A DNA stretch of 64,000 bases, from assembly GCA_013350335.1 (NCBI GenBank), contig CM023538.1, forward strand, positions 56,898,769-56,962,768. Direction: 5' to 3'. The stretch is from Chimonanthus salicifolius. Taxonomy: Eukaryota > Streptophyta > Magnoliopsida > Laurales > Calycanthaceae. The notes beneath the pieces are model-generated. The model saw nothing but the letters and a program-made list of their open reading frames with translations, was not told where the DNA came from and did no database searches. The position numbers and the translations under genes are program-made. Positions within the stretch are counted from its first letter, which is position 1. Each line of letters starts with the position of its first letter. Positions 21,949-34,295 of this stretch are shown here, piece by piece.

Positions 21949-22770
21949 GTTGAAACCAGGATGCTGTAACATGTTGCTTGCAACCCTCCTTATCTTAGAA
22001 TCGATGCTGTACAGGCATCCATCAACCACATTCTCATCAAATTTGAATCTTCTTTTCATCTCTGCAAATACAGCTGCAGTCAATAAGCTATCAGAACCTG
22101 CTTGATGGCTCTCTCCATGTCGCTCTACCTTCAAAATTGTCGCCAAGCGCTCAAGCCCGAGCTCCCCACCCATCAAGCCTTCATATGACTTAGCAATGTG
22201 CTTTACATCAAAGACATGATGCAGCTGAGTTCCAATCATATATAGAAAGTCCTCGATCGAACTGGGGAGAGTTAAACCTGATAAGACCTTTGCAGTGTAG
22301 GCCAAATCATAGAGCCCATGAAATGTCACCCACCGAAATCGCACACATGCCACCAAATTCTTCAGGAGCATTGCAAAGGTGTTCGAATCAATGCCATCAT
22401 TGATATTTTTATTGAAGTCGATGCCATGACAGCAAAGTAATTCGATTGACTTTGGCGAATGTAGATCATGTGCAGGGTTAAAGTCACTAAGATGAAACTG
22501 CCATGCACAACCAGGATAAGGAGTATCGCCACGTTCGTCAAAGAATGTCAACCCCACTTGGATCAACTTTGTGTTATTGACATTGTAAGCAAGATTTTGG
22601 TAACGAACGTCCTGTGGTGCATACCGAGGTGTGTTGATAAGAAATCCTGGAAACTCTGTATCGACAGCAACATAGTTGTGCTTCTGAATGATCTTGAAAA
22701 TCAGTCTAGACTCTTCTGAAAAATTATCTTTCCACACATTGCGTATCCCTTCTGAATTATTTCTCATCAT
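21511..22770 (-). CDS. CAF1: CAF1-type deadenylase fused to LINE RNase H tail, copy 2
   Basis: 419 residues, uninterrupted, with all five DEDDh catalytic residues at the same positions as copy 1 (D37, E39, D155, H222, D227). The start is the first ATG of the MM pair; the codon two upstream is GTG. The N-terminal side carries copy 1 residues (R3, T159, L166). The tail carries residues otherwise seen in copy 3 (C277, L310, V314, T330, S360, V375), so this copy is a recombinant with a switch between about 22091 and 22273. Private residues are S292 and G311. Role as for copy 1: poly(A) shortening by family knowledge; the tail's function is unknown and its RNase H lacks the first Asp. Confidence 0.9.
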   Translation of the reverse strand: MMRNNSEGIRNVWKDNFSEESRLIFKIIQKHNYVAVDTEFPGFLINTPRYAPQDVRYQNLAYNVNNTKLIQVGLTFFDERGDTPYPGCAWQFHLSDFNPAHDLHSPKSIELLCCHGIDFNKNINDGIDSNTFAMLLKNLVACVRFRWVTFHGLYDLAYTAKVLSGLTLPSSIEDFLYMIGTQLHHVFDVKHIAKSYEGLMGGELGLERLATILKVERHGESHQAGSDSLLTAAVFAEMKRRFKFDENVVDGCLYSIDSKIRRVASNMLQHPGFNSGCCHMPPLTHLNSNIMSPPIHLFSKECSGFFNKHLGSRVPLFVAIQGELRAIRKTLQIWSRFRRGNLIIEGDSTNAISWASNRKSPPWRLVGIARDIWSVCNMGNISFIHTPRSAKCVVDFLAKTGLHLHSPVVESFTPTNLGS

Positions 22771-22876
22771 GTTCACTTTTAATCTCCTTCTTCTTCTTGG
22801 AATTTACCAGCGACGAATGAAAAAAGATCCCTGTAAATCAATGCTGTTAGGTGTGAGCGCAGGAGCGGAGAACGGA

Positions 22877-22891
22877 GATATATTTATAAGG
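22877..22891 (-). promoter_or_regulatory. TATA box of CAF1 copy 2
   Basis: Minus-strand TATAAATATA identical in sequence and spacing to copy 1. Confidence 0.6.
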
Positions 22892-24448
22892 AAGCAAGAA
22901 AAGAAAAATACAAGTCACTTGTGAATATGAAGCAGTAATGTCAATCCTAGTTAGTAGTGCTTAGGAATTAGAATTCTTGTAATTGTAAATTGTACAGGAA
23001 ACAGTATCATGGTCCACGATGAAAATAAAGAAACCAAGATTCAGTGAAAAAACAACAAAGGAAAACATGGAAACACAACGAGATTTGAAATATGGAGCTG
23101 TATTCAGTTGCAGGTAATTATTATCATATGTAAATACTGTTTGAAGTAATAATAAATCTAAGATCGAATGTAAGACACACGTGATATAGAGAAGAAAGCC
23201 CGACATCTCTTCTTACACTCCTCACTCAAGAATTACATGAATTCAAACTATCTTTACATTAGCAACTAAATCTAGTAATTGGTTGGTAAGTAATGTATGA
23301 CAAAATGAAAATGTTGAACAGAACAGCAACACGTGAGTTTCTTTGATTTCTACAATGCAATATCCAGTAGCAGCTCAAATCTCAAAACAAAAGCCAGAAA
23401 CAGATAGAAAACTGGAGATTATTACTTCCTCCTAAACTGAAATATGTTTATTTCATCATACAAACATCATGGAGGAAATTCAGTTTTTAAAATGACATTT
23501 TAATACTTCTTCTATAAAATTATCAAATGAAGTCATTTATTTCATAGATTTTAAAATTACATTTTAATACTTCTTATATAGAATATGCCCCTTCTATTAT
23601 GGTTTTAGTGAACTGTATTACTTAAAACTGGAGATATTAGAAATGGGTGTACTCTCTTATCTTACAAAAGAAAAGAAAGAGAGAAAATATAAAGGATGGA
23701 AATACATTAAAAAGAAAAAGACAGAATAAATCTGAACTGGTAAAGTAAGTGAGCGAGTCTGGGTGTCCAAAGTACCATTCTATACCAAAAATAGACAGAG
23801 AGTAGATAGACCATACTGTCCAGAACAAAGGTTTCCAATAGGACTAAATGTTACTATCAAGTTTTAAAGATCCAACTTAACCTCTAAAGTTCTACGAGAT
23901 TAAACTCATGCTATGCTAAACACAATTCACACTGAAAACGTAATGAATCGAAATAAGTCCTTCATGAAAATATTCCCCATTTTGCAAAGAATGTGAATTA
24001 TATAATGCACATCCACCATCCTGACAGGCCTCATAAGAAGGAAAATGAACAACAACAATGAGAGAATTCAACATTTAAAGGATCAAAATATTTCAAGCCA
24101 CATCAGAACATAATTTCCATCTACCTAACTTGCCATCTTAATTATATATTATATTTTCTATTTCAGTCGCTCCATCATCGATTGGATATGGAAAAATTTG
24201 GATTTGTTGATCTGATCACATGATGTAACTTATACACGTAAAGGGGTTGGGCTATATATGTAGCATAAAGTAATATTTTTTAACAATTAATAAAAAAAAT
24301 GGCAAAACTGAATCCAAATCAAGATGATGTGTCATATGAGGATGCCAATTAGTGTAAATCAACTTCAAGGCCTGATCATTTTTCACGAACTACATCAGTA
24401 ATTTTCAATATGATAGAGTTAAACCCAATTAGTATAGGACAAGTGTGA
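22892..24448. other. upstream region of CAF1 copy 2, non-coding
   Basis: Almost identical to the U1 counterpart. No gene supported. Confidence 0.5.
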
Positions 24449-24699
24449 ATTATAGGAAAAACAAAGTTTCAGGGGCTTCGGTTTGGGCCTGGCCTTGCAG
24501 GTTCTCTTTGATCTGCCTATCCCCTCTTTGGGGCCTTGTTTGGGCCACCACTGTGTCTTCCCTGGTACAGGGTGTGGGTTTCCCACATTGTGGGCCGATT
24601 GTTTTTTCCTTTGCCTTTTATCTCTGGGCTTTTTGTTGTTTATTCTTTGAATGAAATAAAACTTACCTTCGTTTAAAAAAAAAAATTAGGGAAAACAAA
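24449..24699 (+). mobile_element. second LINE-type 3' end (U2)
   Basis: Target duplication ATTATAGGAAAAACAAA at 24449-24465 and ATTAGGGAAAACAAA from 24685; AATGAAATAAAACTTACC and an A run close the element. Confidence 0.7.
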
Positions 24700-24845
24700 T
24701 CAATAGCAGTAGTTTTCACCCTCACACTCTATGACAAGTTTGCATGGTAAATGCTCCCTGTTGCCATGAAAACAATTACAAAAAGGAAAAAGGAAATGCA
24801 AGACTGACCTTTGCTCTTCTTCTTCTGGGTTTTTGTTTTATTGAG

Positions 24846-25040
24846 ATTGCAGGATTTTCTCTGATACTATTCACAGGCAGATTACAGGATCTTCTCTGAT
24901 ACCAGTCACGGGCAGATTGGGCAGATTGCAGGATCTTCTCTGAGACCAGTCACGGTTAATATGAAATGGAGAGAAGAGGCGGTGGAAGAAAGACGGTCGA
25001 AGAAAGACAGTAAAGAAGAGGCGGTCGAAGGAGGCGGTGA
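24846..25040. repeat. minisatellite plus GA-rich repeats (U2)
   Basis: Three copies of the CAGGATCTTCTCTGA motif to 24955, then GA-rich repeats. Confidence 0.82.
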
Positions 25041-25825
25041 AGAAAGAAACTACTATTTTTGGATTTGACTTAGTGTCGAGTTATTAAGAGATCTAGTCTA
25101 CGTGATACTTGCAACGAAGGGGGTCCAAAGGCCCTACAAAATTAAACTATTTATTAATATTATTTTTTTAAAATAAATATTTCATTAAATATGTAAAATT
25201 AAATAGTCTAAATTGAATAAAAATAAATAGCTAACTTGATTTTTGTGTCAACTATCTATTTCACTTGTTAAATTAAATAATTGAAAATATTTAAATGGAT
25301 TTTTTTATAATTAATATGTTAAAGATATTTAATTTAATATAACTAGAGTTAAAGGACCTGATACAAGTTTAGTACAAATCATGGACAACAATCAACATCG
25401 ATTCATTATTATTTCATACTAATTTGATAATCAACATGTTAAACAAGATCTTTTCTAAAAACCTCCTATTTTTTTTAATTTTTTAAAAAGAATCTCAATA
25501 TTTTTATAATCTTTTTCTAAAGACTTCTGATTTTTATAGTATTTCATCAATTATCAATCGATGTTTGAATCAGATTTTTTATGTGTCTCGCTAAGAGGTT
25601 AATCACTATATAAATTATATTATCTAATTTTAAGAAATGATAAATCCATTAAAAAGATGAAAAAAAAAAAATAAAGACTAATGAATGTTCTCTTTTTGTT
25701 TTCCTGTCTTATATAATTTTTAGATTTTAATCTAACATTGGCATATGTAATATTATCACCTACTATCAAAACATATGGTCCATTAAATGAGACGATGATG
25801 GATTTTCACTTAAATTTACATTTAT
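25041..25825. other. AT-rich block of U2, truncated
   Basis: Collinear with the U1 block from 14572 on, minus the hAT element. At 25088 the site reads AGATCTAGTCTACGTGATAC, so the ACTCTAGG target is altered here. It ends abruptly at about 25825. Confidence 0.6.
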
Positions 25826-28800
25826 TATGAAGTTTATGCTTGTAGTCTCAGATTCTCTAAGTGTTTGTCAGGTGCCTTCACAGTGCAATTTCAGGTGTAG
25901 AGTGTGAGACCTTTCTCTTCTTCTCCTCTTCCATGTTTTGCCTCTGAAATGGCAATTTCCAGGCTACTTCCCGCAAAATATGTTAAAACTCTAGATGCAA
26001 GTGGTTCACTGAGGACTTCAGTAACCAATGTTGACAACAGTCGGCATTCCTAGGATATTGTAACAATAGAACGTTAAGACATTAGGATGCCCCGGCCATA
26101 CTTTTGAAGTTGGACAAATGGCCGGCACGGTGCAATCCACCTAATGAATTGTCTATAAACTGTAGGCTGCAACATTTTTTTCTTTTCTGTTTTTGTTCAA
26201 AAATAGAGTTTACAAGGGGAGAAATAAGATTCAACTGTCTGTTCAAGACAACCATTCAAAACATTGGCCATTGAAATGGTTTGGCAGCACCGTGATGAGA
26301 CGCAACCCATATAACCATCTTCCTCAGTTTTCATCTTTCTATGGATCAGGTTCTTAGCTCAAAAGCTTTAAAACTTGGAATGAGTCAGTGTCACTTGACT
26401 CAGTTGAATTTTGTCGAGTGTTTTATGAAAAACATGAAAAGACTTATCAAGTTTCTCAGTTCAGTTTGATTTTTAACGGAGTATGAATTCTAATCCTATA
26501 TTCGATTTCAAGAATAAGCAATAATGTAATAAAATGGACTAAATGACCTTAGACCTGGCCTAAATCAAAGTGTATCCAACACATTCCATTTCATTGTAAG
26601 ATGGTTCACAACAGATTGGTGTCAACTTTCTTACTCAACCCTTAAATTGAAGTACAGGCTGAATTTAACAAATAATTGCTGATAGCTCTCAAGTCATTTA
26701 AAGGATGTGATTGAAAAATCAACACAAATTTCTGTGAACCAGGTCAAAAATATTTTTCATCCACTTGCCAGCTGCTTGCTTTATCAGCATTGATTCTTAT
26801 GGAGATCAAAGGACACATTCAATGTCTAAGTTGTGTGGCCATCTGATGAGCAGATAGGCTTGTGTCATTAGTATCGACCCCACACATGGATCGAGATATA
26901 TATGGGAAATGCAAAATGGCCAAAAAGACTCACCTTCAACTCAAGCAGGACTGAGTTCATGTTGAGCTAAGTCTAATGTAAAATTGCTAGGAAGTGCTAA
27001 ATCTAGTCAAGTTACCAATCTTCTCGGTTTGTAATCATAATTCAGACTGATTCACATGCACATTTACATACATTTTCCTTGGAAGTGTCATACATAAATT
27101 TATTTACATTTGATACTAACTTTTGGACTCGAAAATTAGCCAACAAAAAGCGCCATATAGTCTAAACATCTATTACAAACATGAAAAGTCTCATGTTGGG
27201 TACAAAATCTAACTCTGAAAAGTCTTCTACTGCTTTAGATTCTTGTTCAAAGAATAATTGTCACTGAAGGACATTCTTGGCTCTGCACTCCTCCCATAAA
27301 CATAATCTGATCTATGGATCCTTACCCATCAAAGCTTCACACTAGCTTTTGATGAAAATGAGTATGGGAAACTGTCTAAATTCACATACCTTCTTATCAT
27401 TTTCCTTTATATCTGAAAAGAAGTCTATCATATTGGTCACTGTGTTAATGAGTAAATTTCTGCAGAGAAGAAAAGAGTCAATGACTCCATCATATGTTTT
27501 CAATGATGAAAATGAAAATGAAATATTGATCCATTACAATTGAATCATTCTCTTGGCTCTACTCTTTATCCATAATTGTCAGCAGTTTAAAAACTTTACT
27601 ACCTCTGGCTTGTAACTGTTAGACAATGCAAATGAAAATTTGAAGAATGAATTGCTTAGGCATGTATCTTGAATCTCCCCACTATATGCAAAAAAACTCT
27701 TTTGATTGCTTATTTTTCATTGGCTTGCCTTACATGCTTTGATTGATTAAATGGTTGTGATTTGTGAATGACCTATATAATGTGGCTTGTATGTTAAATG
27801 ACTTGACTAGGATATTTGCTTTCTACATCACTCCTGAATGGTTTAATTGAATACCCTCAAGTATAATATGTGCCGTTGCATCTTGACTTAAATCCCTCAC
27901 TTCTATGAACCTTTGAATTCTGAAAAGCCTTATATTGTGCTTGGTTAGACTACATGCCTTCTAAAATCAGCGCCCTGGAACTGAATGATGATTGTCTCTT
28001 AAAGATTATTGCAATTATATGAACCTTACTGAAATTTGGTGGAACATCAAAGAAAGAAGTGCAGCAACTCTGTTTTATTGTTTGATAAACTGGAAATCTC
28101 TTTGTTGTCTGTCTTCTTAACCTCTAATGATGCATATTGATCCATCAAAATTGAATCATACTCTTAGAGCTCTACTTACTGATCATGATTCTCCCCAAGA
28201 TAAGTGTCTCCTCTTAACACTTGAACTAAAACACTTCATTTATAGGGCTAATGAATAGAGATTTATCATGATGTTAGAGGCAAACTGTCCTTCACAATAT
28301 CTCCATCATGATTCCATCTTGTGGGACACATAAACTCATAACATGTATCTTTCCCAAATCACAATCACATACTTCGCACTTGTCATCATAACCTTTTGTC
28401 CTTGCATGTAAATTTGTGACTAATCATTATGGACAAGTCTGACTCTGCTTCGCTTAAAATGTGGATACCCTTGAAAAGGTTCTCTTGATACAGTCTGTCT
28501 CTTAAGTATGAAATTAGGGGCAAAATGGAATTGGCACTGCATTTTTGAAAATATACTTGGGAAACTGCCTGCAAAACTAGCTTCGTGATCATGATCTTTT
28601 TCAAATTCTGAAACTTGGACAAATGCACTTCACTGTGATTAAAAGCTACTGGCTATTATTAAACTGGTTCAATGATGTTTTGTGGTAACTATTCATCATA
28701 CTATCTTGATCATGATTCTGTTTTTGTGGGACATATATCCTTTCTATGCATCTTGCCATATCCTATCCTTGTTGTCCCTGACTTTTTGTCCATGAATTCT

Positions 28801-29094
28801 AGCATGTGATCATGTCTGAAGGACATATTTGACTCCGTATCACACTGAATCCTGTGGAAATGACATTTGGGCATTTGCCTTTTAATTTTTCAGAGTCTGT
28901 TACATCCTTCTTGTCACATTGTTACCAAAGTTTACAGTTTCATAATTACTCATGACTTCTGCTTTCTGGTTTCTGCAGTTGTCAAGGGCATTGGACTCCA
29001 AACTGCAACATTATGTGATTTCTTGCCTCAAGGACTGATGCTGGGGACTATTTAAGTTAGGGACTTCTTGTTCTTTTCTTTTTTAACTATGCTA
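25826..29094. repeat. partial, diverged unit U2'
   Basis: Starts at the equivalent of 17611 (TTATGCTTGTAGTCTCAG) and runs collinearly to the equivalent of 20730 (TTAACTATGCTA). It lacks SINE-A, CAF1 and everything downstream. It is more diverged than other units and keeps sequence deleted in U2 and U3 (for example TATAATATGTGCC near 27867), so it is not a simple copy of either neighbour. It has its own small deletion near 26170. The acceptor-like fragment (28974-29055) and 34-codon frame (25949-26053) are present; no gene supported. Confidence 0.85.
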
Positions 29095-29110
29095 TCATTG
29101 TGTATATCTC
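29095..29110. other. 16-bp filler at U2'/U3 junction
   Basis: TCATTGTGTATATCTC matches unit-head sequence (about 3493-3508) and sits between U2' and the internal start of U3 at CTCTTCCTTG. It looks like templated filler at a rearrangement breakpoint. Confidence 0.65.
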
Positions 29111-32100
29111 CTCTTCCTTGTTTTGATCTCTGAAATGGCAATTTCCAGGCTACTTCCCGCAAAATATGTTAAAACTCTAGATGCAAGTGGTTCACTGAGG
29201 ACTTCAGTAACCATTGTTGACAACAGTCGGCATTCCTAGGATATCGTACCAATAGAAAGTTAAGACATTAGGATGCCCAAGCCATACTTTTGAAGTTGGA
29301 CAAATGGCCGGCACGGTGCAATCTACTTAATGAATTGTCTATAAACCGTAGACTGCAAATTGCAAGTCCAACTGTTGTTTGTGCAACAAAGGCTTACTCA
29401 GCTCCACCTGAATGAATCTAGAACAGTTAGTGATACAAGACTTTCTTCTTTTTTTCTTTTTAGGTTCAAAAATAGAGTATACAAGGGGAGAAATAAGAAT
29501 CAACTGTCTGTTCAAGACAACCATTCAAAACATTGGCCATTGAAATGCTTGGCAACACCGTGATGAGACGCAACCCATAACCATCTTCCTCAGTTTCCAT
29601 CTTTCTATGGATCAGGTTCTTAGCTCATAAGCTTTAAAACTTGGAATGAGTCAGTGTCAGTTGACTCAGTTGAATTTTGTCGAGTGTTTTATGAAAAACA
29701 TGAAAAGACTTGTCAAGTTACTCAATTCAGCTAGATTTTTAACTGAGTATGAATTCTAATCCTACGTTCGGTTTCAAGAATAAGCCAAAAATGGAATAAA
29801 ATGGACTAAATGAACTTAGACCTGGCCTAAATCAAAGTGTATCCAACACATTCCATTTCATTGTAAGATGGTTCACAACAGATTGGTGCCAAATTCCTTA
29901 CTCAACCCTTAAATTGAAGTACAGGCTGAATTTAAAAAATAATTGCAGATAGCTCTCAAGTCATTTAGAGGATGTGATTGAAAAATCAACACCAATTTCT
30001 GTGAACCAGGTCAAAAATATTTTTCATCCACTTGTGAGGATCAGATGGCAAAGGCTTGCTTTATCAGCATTGATTCTTATGGAGATCAAGGACACATTCA
30101 ATGTCTAAGTTGGGTGGCCATCTGATGAGGAGATAGGCTTGAGTCATTAGTATCGACCCCACACATGGATCGAGATATATATGGGAAATGCAAAATGGTC
30201 AAAAAGACTCACCTTCAACTCAAGCGGGACTGAGTTCATGTTGAGCTAAGTCTAATGTAAAATTGCTAGGAAGTGCTAAAGCTAGTCAAGTTACCAATCT
30301 TCTGGGTTTGTAATCATAATTCAGACTGATTCACATGCACATTTACAGACATTTGCCTTGGAAGTGTCATACATAAATTTATTTACATTTGATACTAACT
30401 TTTGGACTCGAAACTTAGCCAACAAAAAAGCGCCATATAGTCTAAACATCTATTACAAACATGAAAAGTCTCATGTTGGGTTCAAAATCTAACTCTGAAA
30501 AGTCTTCTACTGCTTTAGATTCTTGTTCAAAGAATACATGTCACTGAAGGACATTTATGGCTCTGCACTCCTCCCATGATCATAATCTGCTCTATGGATC
30601 CTTACCCATCAAAGCTTCACACTAGCTTTTGATGAAAATGAGTATGGGAAACTGTCTAAATTCACATACCTTCTAATCATTTTCGTTTATATCTGAAAAG
30701 AAGTCTATCATACTGGTCACTGTGTTAAAGAGCAAATTTCTGCAGAGAAGAAAAGAGTCAAATTGACTCCATCACATGTTTTCAATGATGAAAATGAAAA
30801 TGAAATATTGATCCATTACAATTGAATCATTCTCTTGGCTCTACTCTTTATCCATAATTTTCAGCAATTTACAAACTTTACTACCTCTGGCTTGTAACTG
30901 TTAGATAATGCAAATGAAAATTTGAAGAATGAATTGCTTAGGCATGTATCTTGAATCTCCACACTCTATGCATTCAAACTCTTTTGATTTCTTATTTTTC
31001 ATTGGCTTGCCTTACATGCTTTGATTGATTAAATGGTTGCGGATGACCCATATAATAATGTGGCTTGTATGGTAAATGACTTGACTAGGATATTTGCTTT
31101 CTACATCACTCCTGAATGGTTTAATTGAATACCCTCAAGTATAATTTTGTGAACCTTACTGAAATTTGGTGGAACATCAAAGGAAGAAGTGCAGCAACTC
31201 TGTTTCATTGTTTGATAAACTGGAAATCTCTATGTTGTCAGTCTTCTTAACCTCTAATGATGCATATTGATCCATCAAAATTGAATCATACTCTTAGAGC
31301 TCTACTTACAGATCATGATTCTCTCCAAGATAAGTGTCTACTCCAACACATGAACCAAAACACTTCAACATGATGTTAGAGGCAAACTGTCCTTCTCAAT
31401 GTCTCCATCATAATTCTATCTTGTGGGACATATAAACTCATTACATGTATCTTGCCCAAATCACAATCACATACTTCACACTTGTCATCCTAATCTTTTG
31501 TCCTTGCATGTAAATTTGTGACTAAACATTATGGACAAGTCTGACTCTGCTTCGCTTAAAATGTGGATACCCTTGAAAATATACATTTAGTGAAAATATA
31601 CTTGGGAAGCTGCCTACAAAACTAGCTTCGTGATCATGATCTTTTTTCAAATTCTGAAACTTGGACCAATGCACTTCGCTGTGATTAAAAGCTAATGGCT
31701 ATTATTAAACTGGTTCAATGATGTTTTGTGGTAACTATTCATCATACTATCTTGGTCATGATTCTGTTTTTGTGGGACATATATCCTTTCTATGCATCTT
31801 GCCATATCCTATCCTTGTAGTCCCTGACTTTTTGTCCTTGAATTCTAGCATGTTATCATATCTGAAGGACATATTTGGCTCCGTATCACACTGAATCCTG
31901 TGGAAATGACATTTGAGCATTTCCCTTTTAATTTTTCAGAGTCTGTTACATCCTTCTTGTCACATTGTTACCAAAGTTTACAGTTTGATAATTACTCATG
32001 ACTTCTACTTTCTGGTTTGTGCAGTTGTCAAGGGCATTGGACTCCAAACTGCAGCAGTATGTGATTTCTTGCCTCAAGGACTGATGCTGGGGACTATTTA

Positions 32101-32196
32101 AGTAAGGGACTTCTTGTTCTTTTCTTTTTTAACTATGCTACTGTTCCAACTGGTAAAAACCCAAAATCCAGTTGAATTTTATCGGTTTTTCACCAC
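29111..32196. other. U3 non-coding block
   Basis: Nearly identical to U2 17701-20788, including the two shared deletions (near 31144 and 31570). Holds the 34-codon frame at 29135 and the acceptor-like fragment (32020-32101). No gene supported. Confidence 0.6.
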
Positions 32197-32406
32197 TGTG
32201 CTAGTTTTTGATTGAATCACTTATGGTTGTTAACTGCTAAGCTAGCTTGTTGAAAAGCAGTAAAAAATTGCTAGGGAATGTGGTATGATTGTATTAGATA
32301 CTGCTAGGGAATGTGCTAGTTTCTGATTGAATCACTTATGGTTGTTAACTGCTAAGCTAGCTTGTTGAAAAGCAGTATAATGTGGTGTGATTGTATTAGA
32401 TATTGT
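32197..32406. repeat. 115-bp tandem duplication (U3)
   Basis: TGTGCTAGTTT at 32197 and 32312; second copy shortened as in U2. Confidence 0.88.
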
Positions 32407-32580
32407 TACTGAATTAGTCGTGTACACTCATCTGGCATGGAATTTATTAGCATTTTTTAATGCATTTCGAATCGAACGCGTAACAATCAGGGTTTGGAAA
32501 CAAAGATGCTGACCCTGAGTGTGATACAGTATTTGGGGTGCGATCTTGTGACATTCAGTATGCCTTGTTCATGTATATCA
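32406..32580. repeat. SINE-free paralogue of SINE-A target (U3)
   Basis: Uninterrupted AACAATCAGGGTTT at 32482-32495. U3 itself lacks the SINE-bearing counterpart. Confidence 0.85.
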
Positions 32581-32723
32581 ATCCATGCAGGTTTGACAGC
32601 TCCACAAAGTGGCTAATCTCAGTTTCATTGCAATGTACCAACCAACAAAAGCTTTTGATTTACTATTTGAAAAACAAATGAATAATACATCAAGAAAAGT
32701 ACAACATGCCACTAGTGGTGACC

Positions 32724-33354
32724 TTTTTTTTTTTGAAACATTAACCACTGGATTTTATTAATAACGGAAAAGAGTACATAAAAAGGATCTGAGTATTAGA
32801 GGAATATACTCAGAACAAAGAAGAGGAACACATATAGACATAGAAAAATTAGAAATAAAAGAAAAGATACAGCAAAATGTCATCCCAAACTAAAACCAAA
32901 AGAGGGTCCGAACCCCCTAACTCCCGAGGTTGGTGGGAGTGAAGGATTCCACCACCGGAGAGTGAAGATGAAGACCAGTTTTCGCCAAGAAATCCACCAC
33001 ACACTTAGCTGAACGAGGAGTATGAATGAAGGAGATGTTACCCATATTGCACACGCTCCAAATATCCCTAGCAATACCGACCAACCTCCACGGGGGGGAT
33101 TTCCTATTACTAGCCCAGGAGATAGCGTTAGTTGAGTCACCTTCGATAATAAGATTTCCTCTCCTAAACCTTGACCAGATCTGAAGTGTTTTCCTAATTG
33201 CCCTTAGTTCACCTTGAATTGCAACAAAGAGTGGAACGCGCGAACAAAGATGCTTATTGAAAAATCCAGAGCATTCTTTTGAGAATAAGTGAATCGGAGG
33301 CCTCATTATGTTGGAATTGAGATGCGTCAAAGGGGGCATATGACAACATCCACT
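32724..33354 (-). mobile_element. LINE 3' end with RNase H tail (U3)
   Basis: A-tail as T run 32724-32734; same 3' untranslated region and AATAAA signal as in U1. Confidence 0.8.
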
Positions 33355-34176
33355 GTTGAAACAAGGATGCTGTAACATGTTGCTTGCAACCCTCCTTATC
33401 TTGGAATCGATGCTGTACAGGCATCCATCAACCACATTCTCATCAAATTTGAATCTTCTTTTCATCTCTGCAAATACAGCTGTAGTCAATAAGCTATCAG
33501 AACCTGCTTGATGGCTCTCTCCATGTCGCTCTACCTTCAAAATTGTCGCCAAGCACTCAAGCCCGAGCTCCCCACCCATCAAGCCTTCATATGACTTAGC
33601 AATGTGCTTTACATCAAAGACATGATGCAGCTGAGTTCCAATCATATATAGAAAGTCCTCAATCGAACTGGGGAGAGTTGAACCTGATAAGACCTTTGCA
33701 ATGTAGGCCAAATCATAGAGCCCATGAAATGTCACCCACCGAAATCGCACACGTGCCACCAAATTCTTCAGCAGCATTGCAAAGGTGTTCGAATCAATGC
33801 CATCATTGATATTTTTATTGAAGTCGATGCCATGACAGCAAAGTAATTCGATTGACTTTGGCGAATGTAGATCATGTGCAGGGTTAAAGTCACTAAGATG
33901 AAACTGCCATGCACAACCAGGATAAGGAGTATCGCCACGTTCGTCAAAGAATGTCAACCCCACTTGGATCAACTTTGTGTTATTGACATTGTAAGCAAGA
34001 TTTTGGTAACGAACGTCCTGTGGTGCATACCGAGGTGTGTTGATAAGAAATCCTGGAAACTCTGTATCGACAGCAACATAGTTGTGCTTCTGAATGATCT
34101 TGAAAATCAGTCTAGACTCCTCTGAAAAATTATCTTTCCACACATTGCGTATCCCTTCTGAATTATTTTTCATCAT
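32917..34176 (-). CDS. CAF1: CAF1-type deadenylase fused to LINE RNase H tail, copy 3
   Basis: 419 residues from the first ATG. The open frame continues 23 codons further upstream but only to a TTG, with no ATG, so the MM start is preferred. DEDDh residues D37, E39, D155, H222 and D227 are intact. It has the most private changes in the catalytic domain: C142R, R208C and A232T relative to the other copies, plus C272 in the linker. The N-terminal side carries K3, I159 and S166 as in copies 4 and 5, while the tail is like copy 2. RNase H residues E323, D347 and D395 remain and the first Asp is absent. Deadenylase function is inferred from the family. The R208C change is in the GLERLA helix region before motif III and might affect folding. 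Confidence 0.88.
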   Translation of the reverse strand: MMKNNSEGIRNVWKDNFSEESRLIFKIIQKHNYVAVDTEFPGFLINTPRYAPQDVRYQNLAYNVNNTKLIQVGLTFFDERGDTPYPGCAWQFHLSDFNPAHDLHSPKSIELLCCHGIDFNKNINDGIDSNTFAMLLKNLVARVRFRWVTFHGLYDLAYIAKVLSGSTLPSSIEDFLYMIGTQLHHVFDVKHIAKSYEGLMGGELGLECLATILKVERHGESHQAGSDSLLTTAVFAEMKRRFKFDENVVDGCLYSIDSKIRRVASNMLQHPCFNSGCCHMPPLTHLNSNIMRPPIHLFSKECSGFFNKHLCSRVPLFVAIQGELRAIRKTLQIWSRFRRGNLIIEGDSTNAISWASNRKSPPWRLVGIARDIWSVCNMGNISFIHTPRSAKCVVDFLAKTGLHLHSPVVESFTPTNLGS

Positions 34177-34280
34177 GTTCACCTTAATCTCCTTCTTCTT
34201 CTTGGAATTTACCAGCGACGAATGAAAAAGACCCCTGTAAATCAATGCGTTTAGGTGTGAGCGCAGGAGCAGAGAATGGA

Positions 34281-34295
34281 GATATATTTATAAGG
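34281..34295 (-). promoter_or_regulatory. TATA box of CAF1 copy 3
   Basis: Minus-strand TATAAATATA (34283-34292). Copies 3-5 share leader differences from copies 1-2 (GCAGAGAATGG against GCGGAGAACGG on the plus strand). Confidence 0.6.

Larger units (their letters stand above)
15989..25825. repeat. tandem unit U2 (3' truncated)
   Basis: Direct copy of U1 without the hAT insertion. It stops in the AT-rich block near 25825, where the sequence jumps to the middle of another copy, so SINE-B and the unit end are missing. The left side shares two private deletions with U3 (near 19738 and 20165); the right side is nearly identical to U1. Confidence 0.9.
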
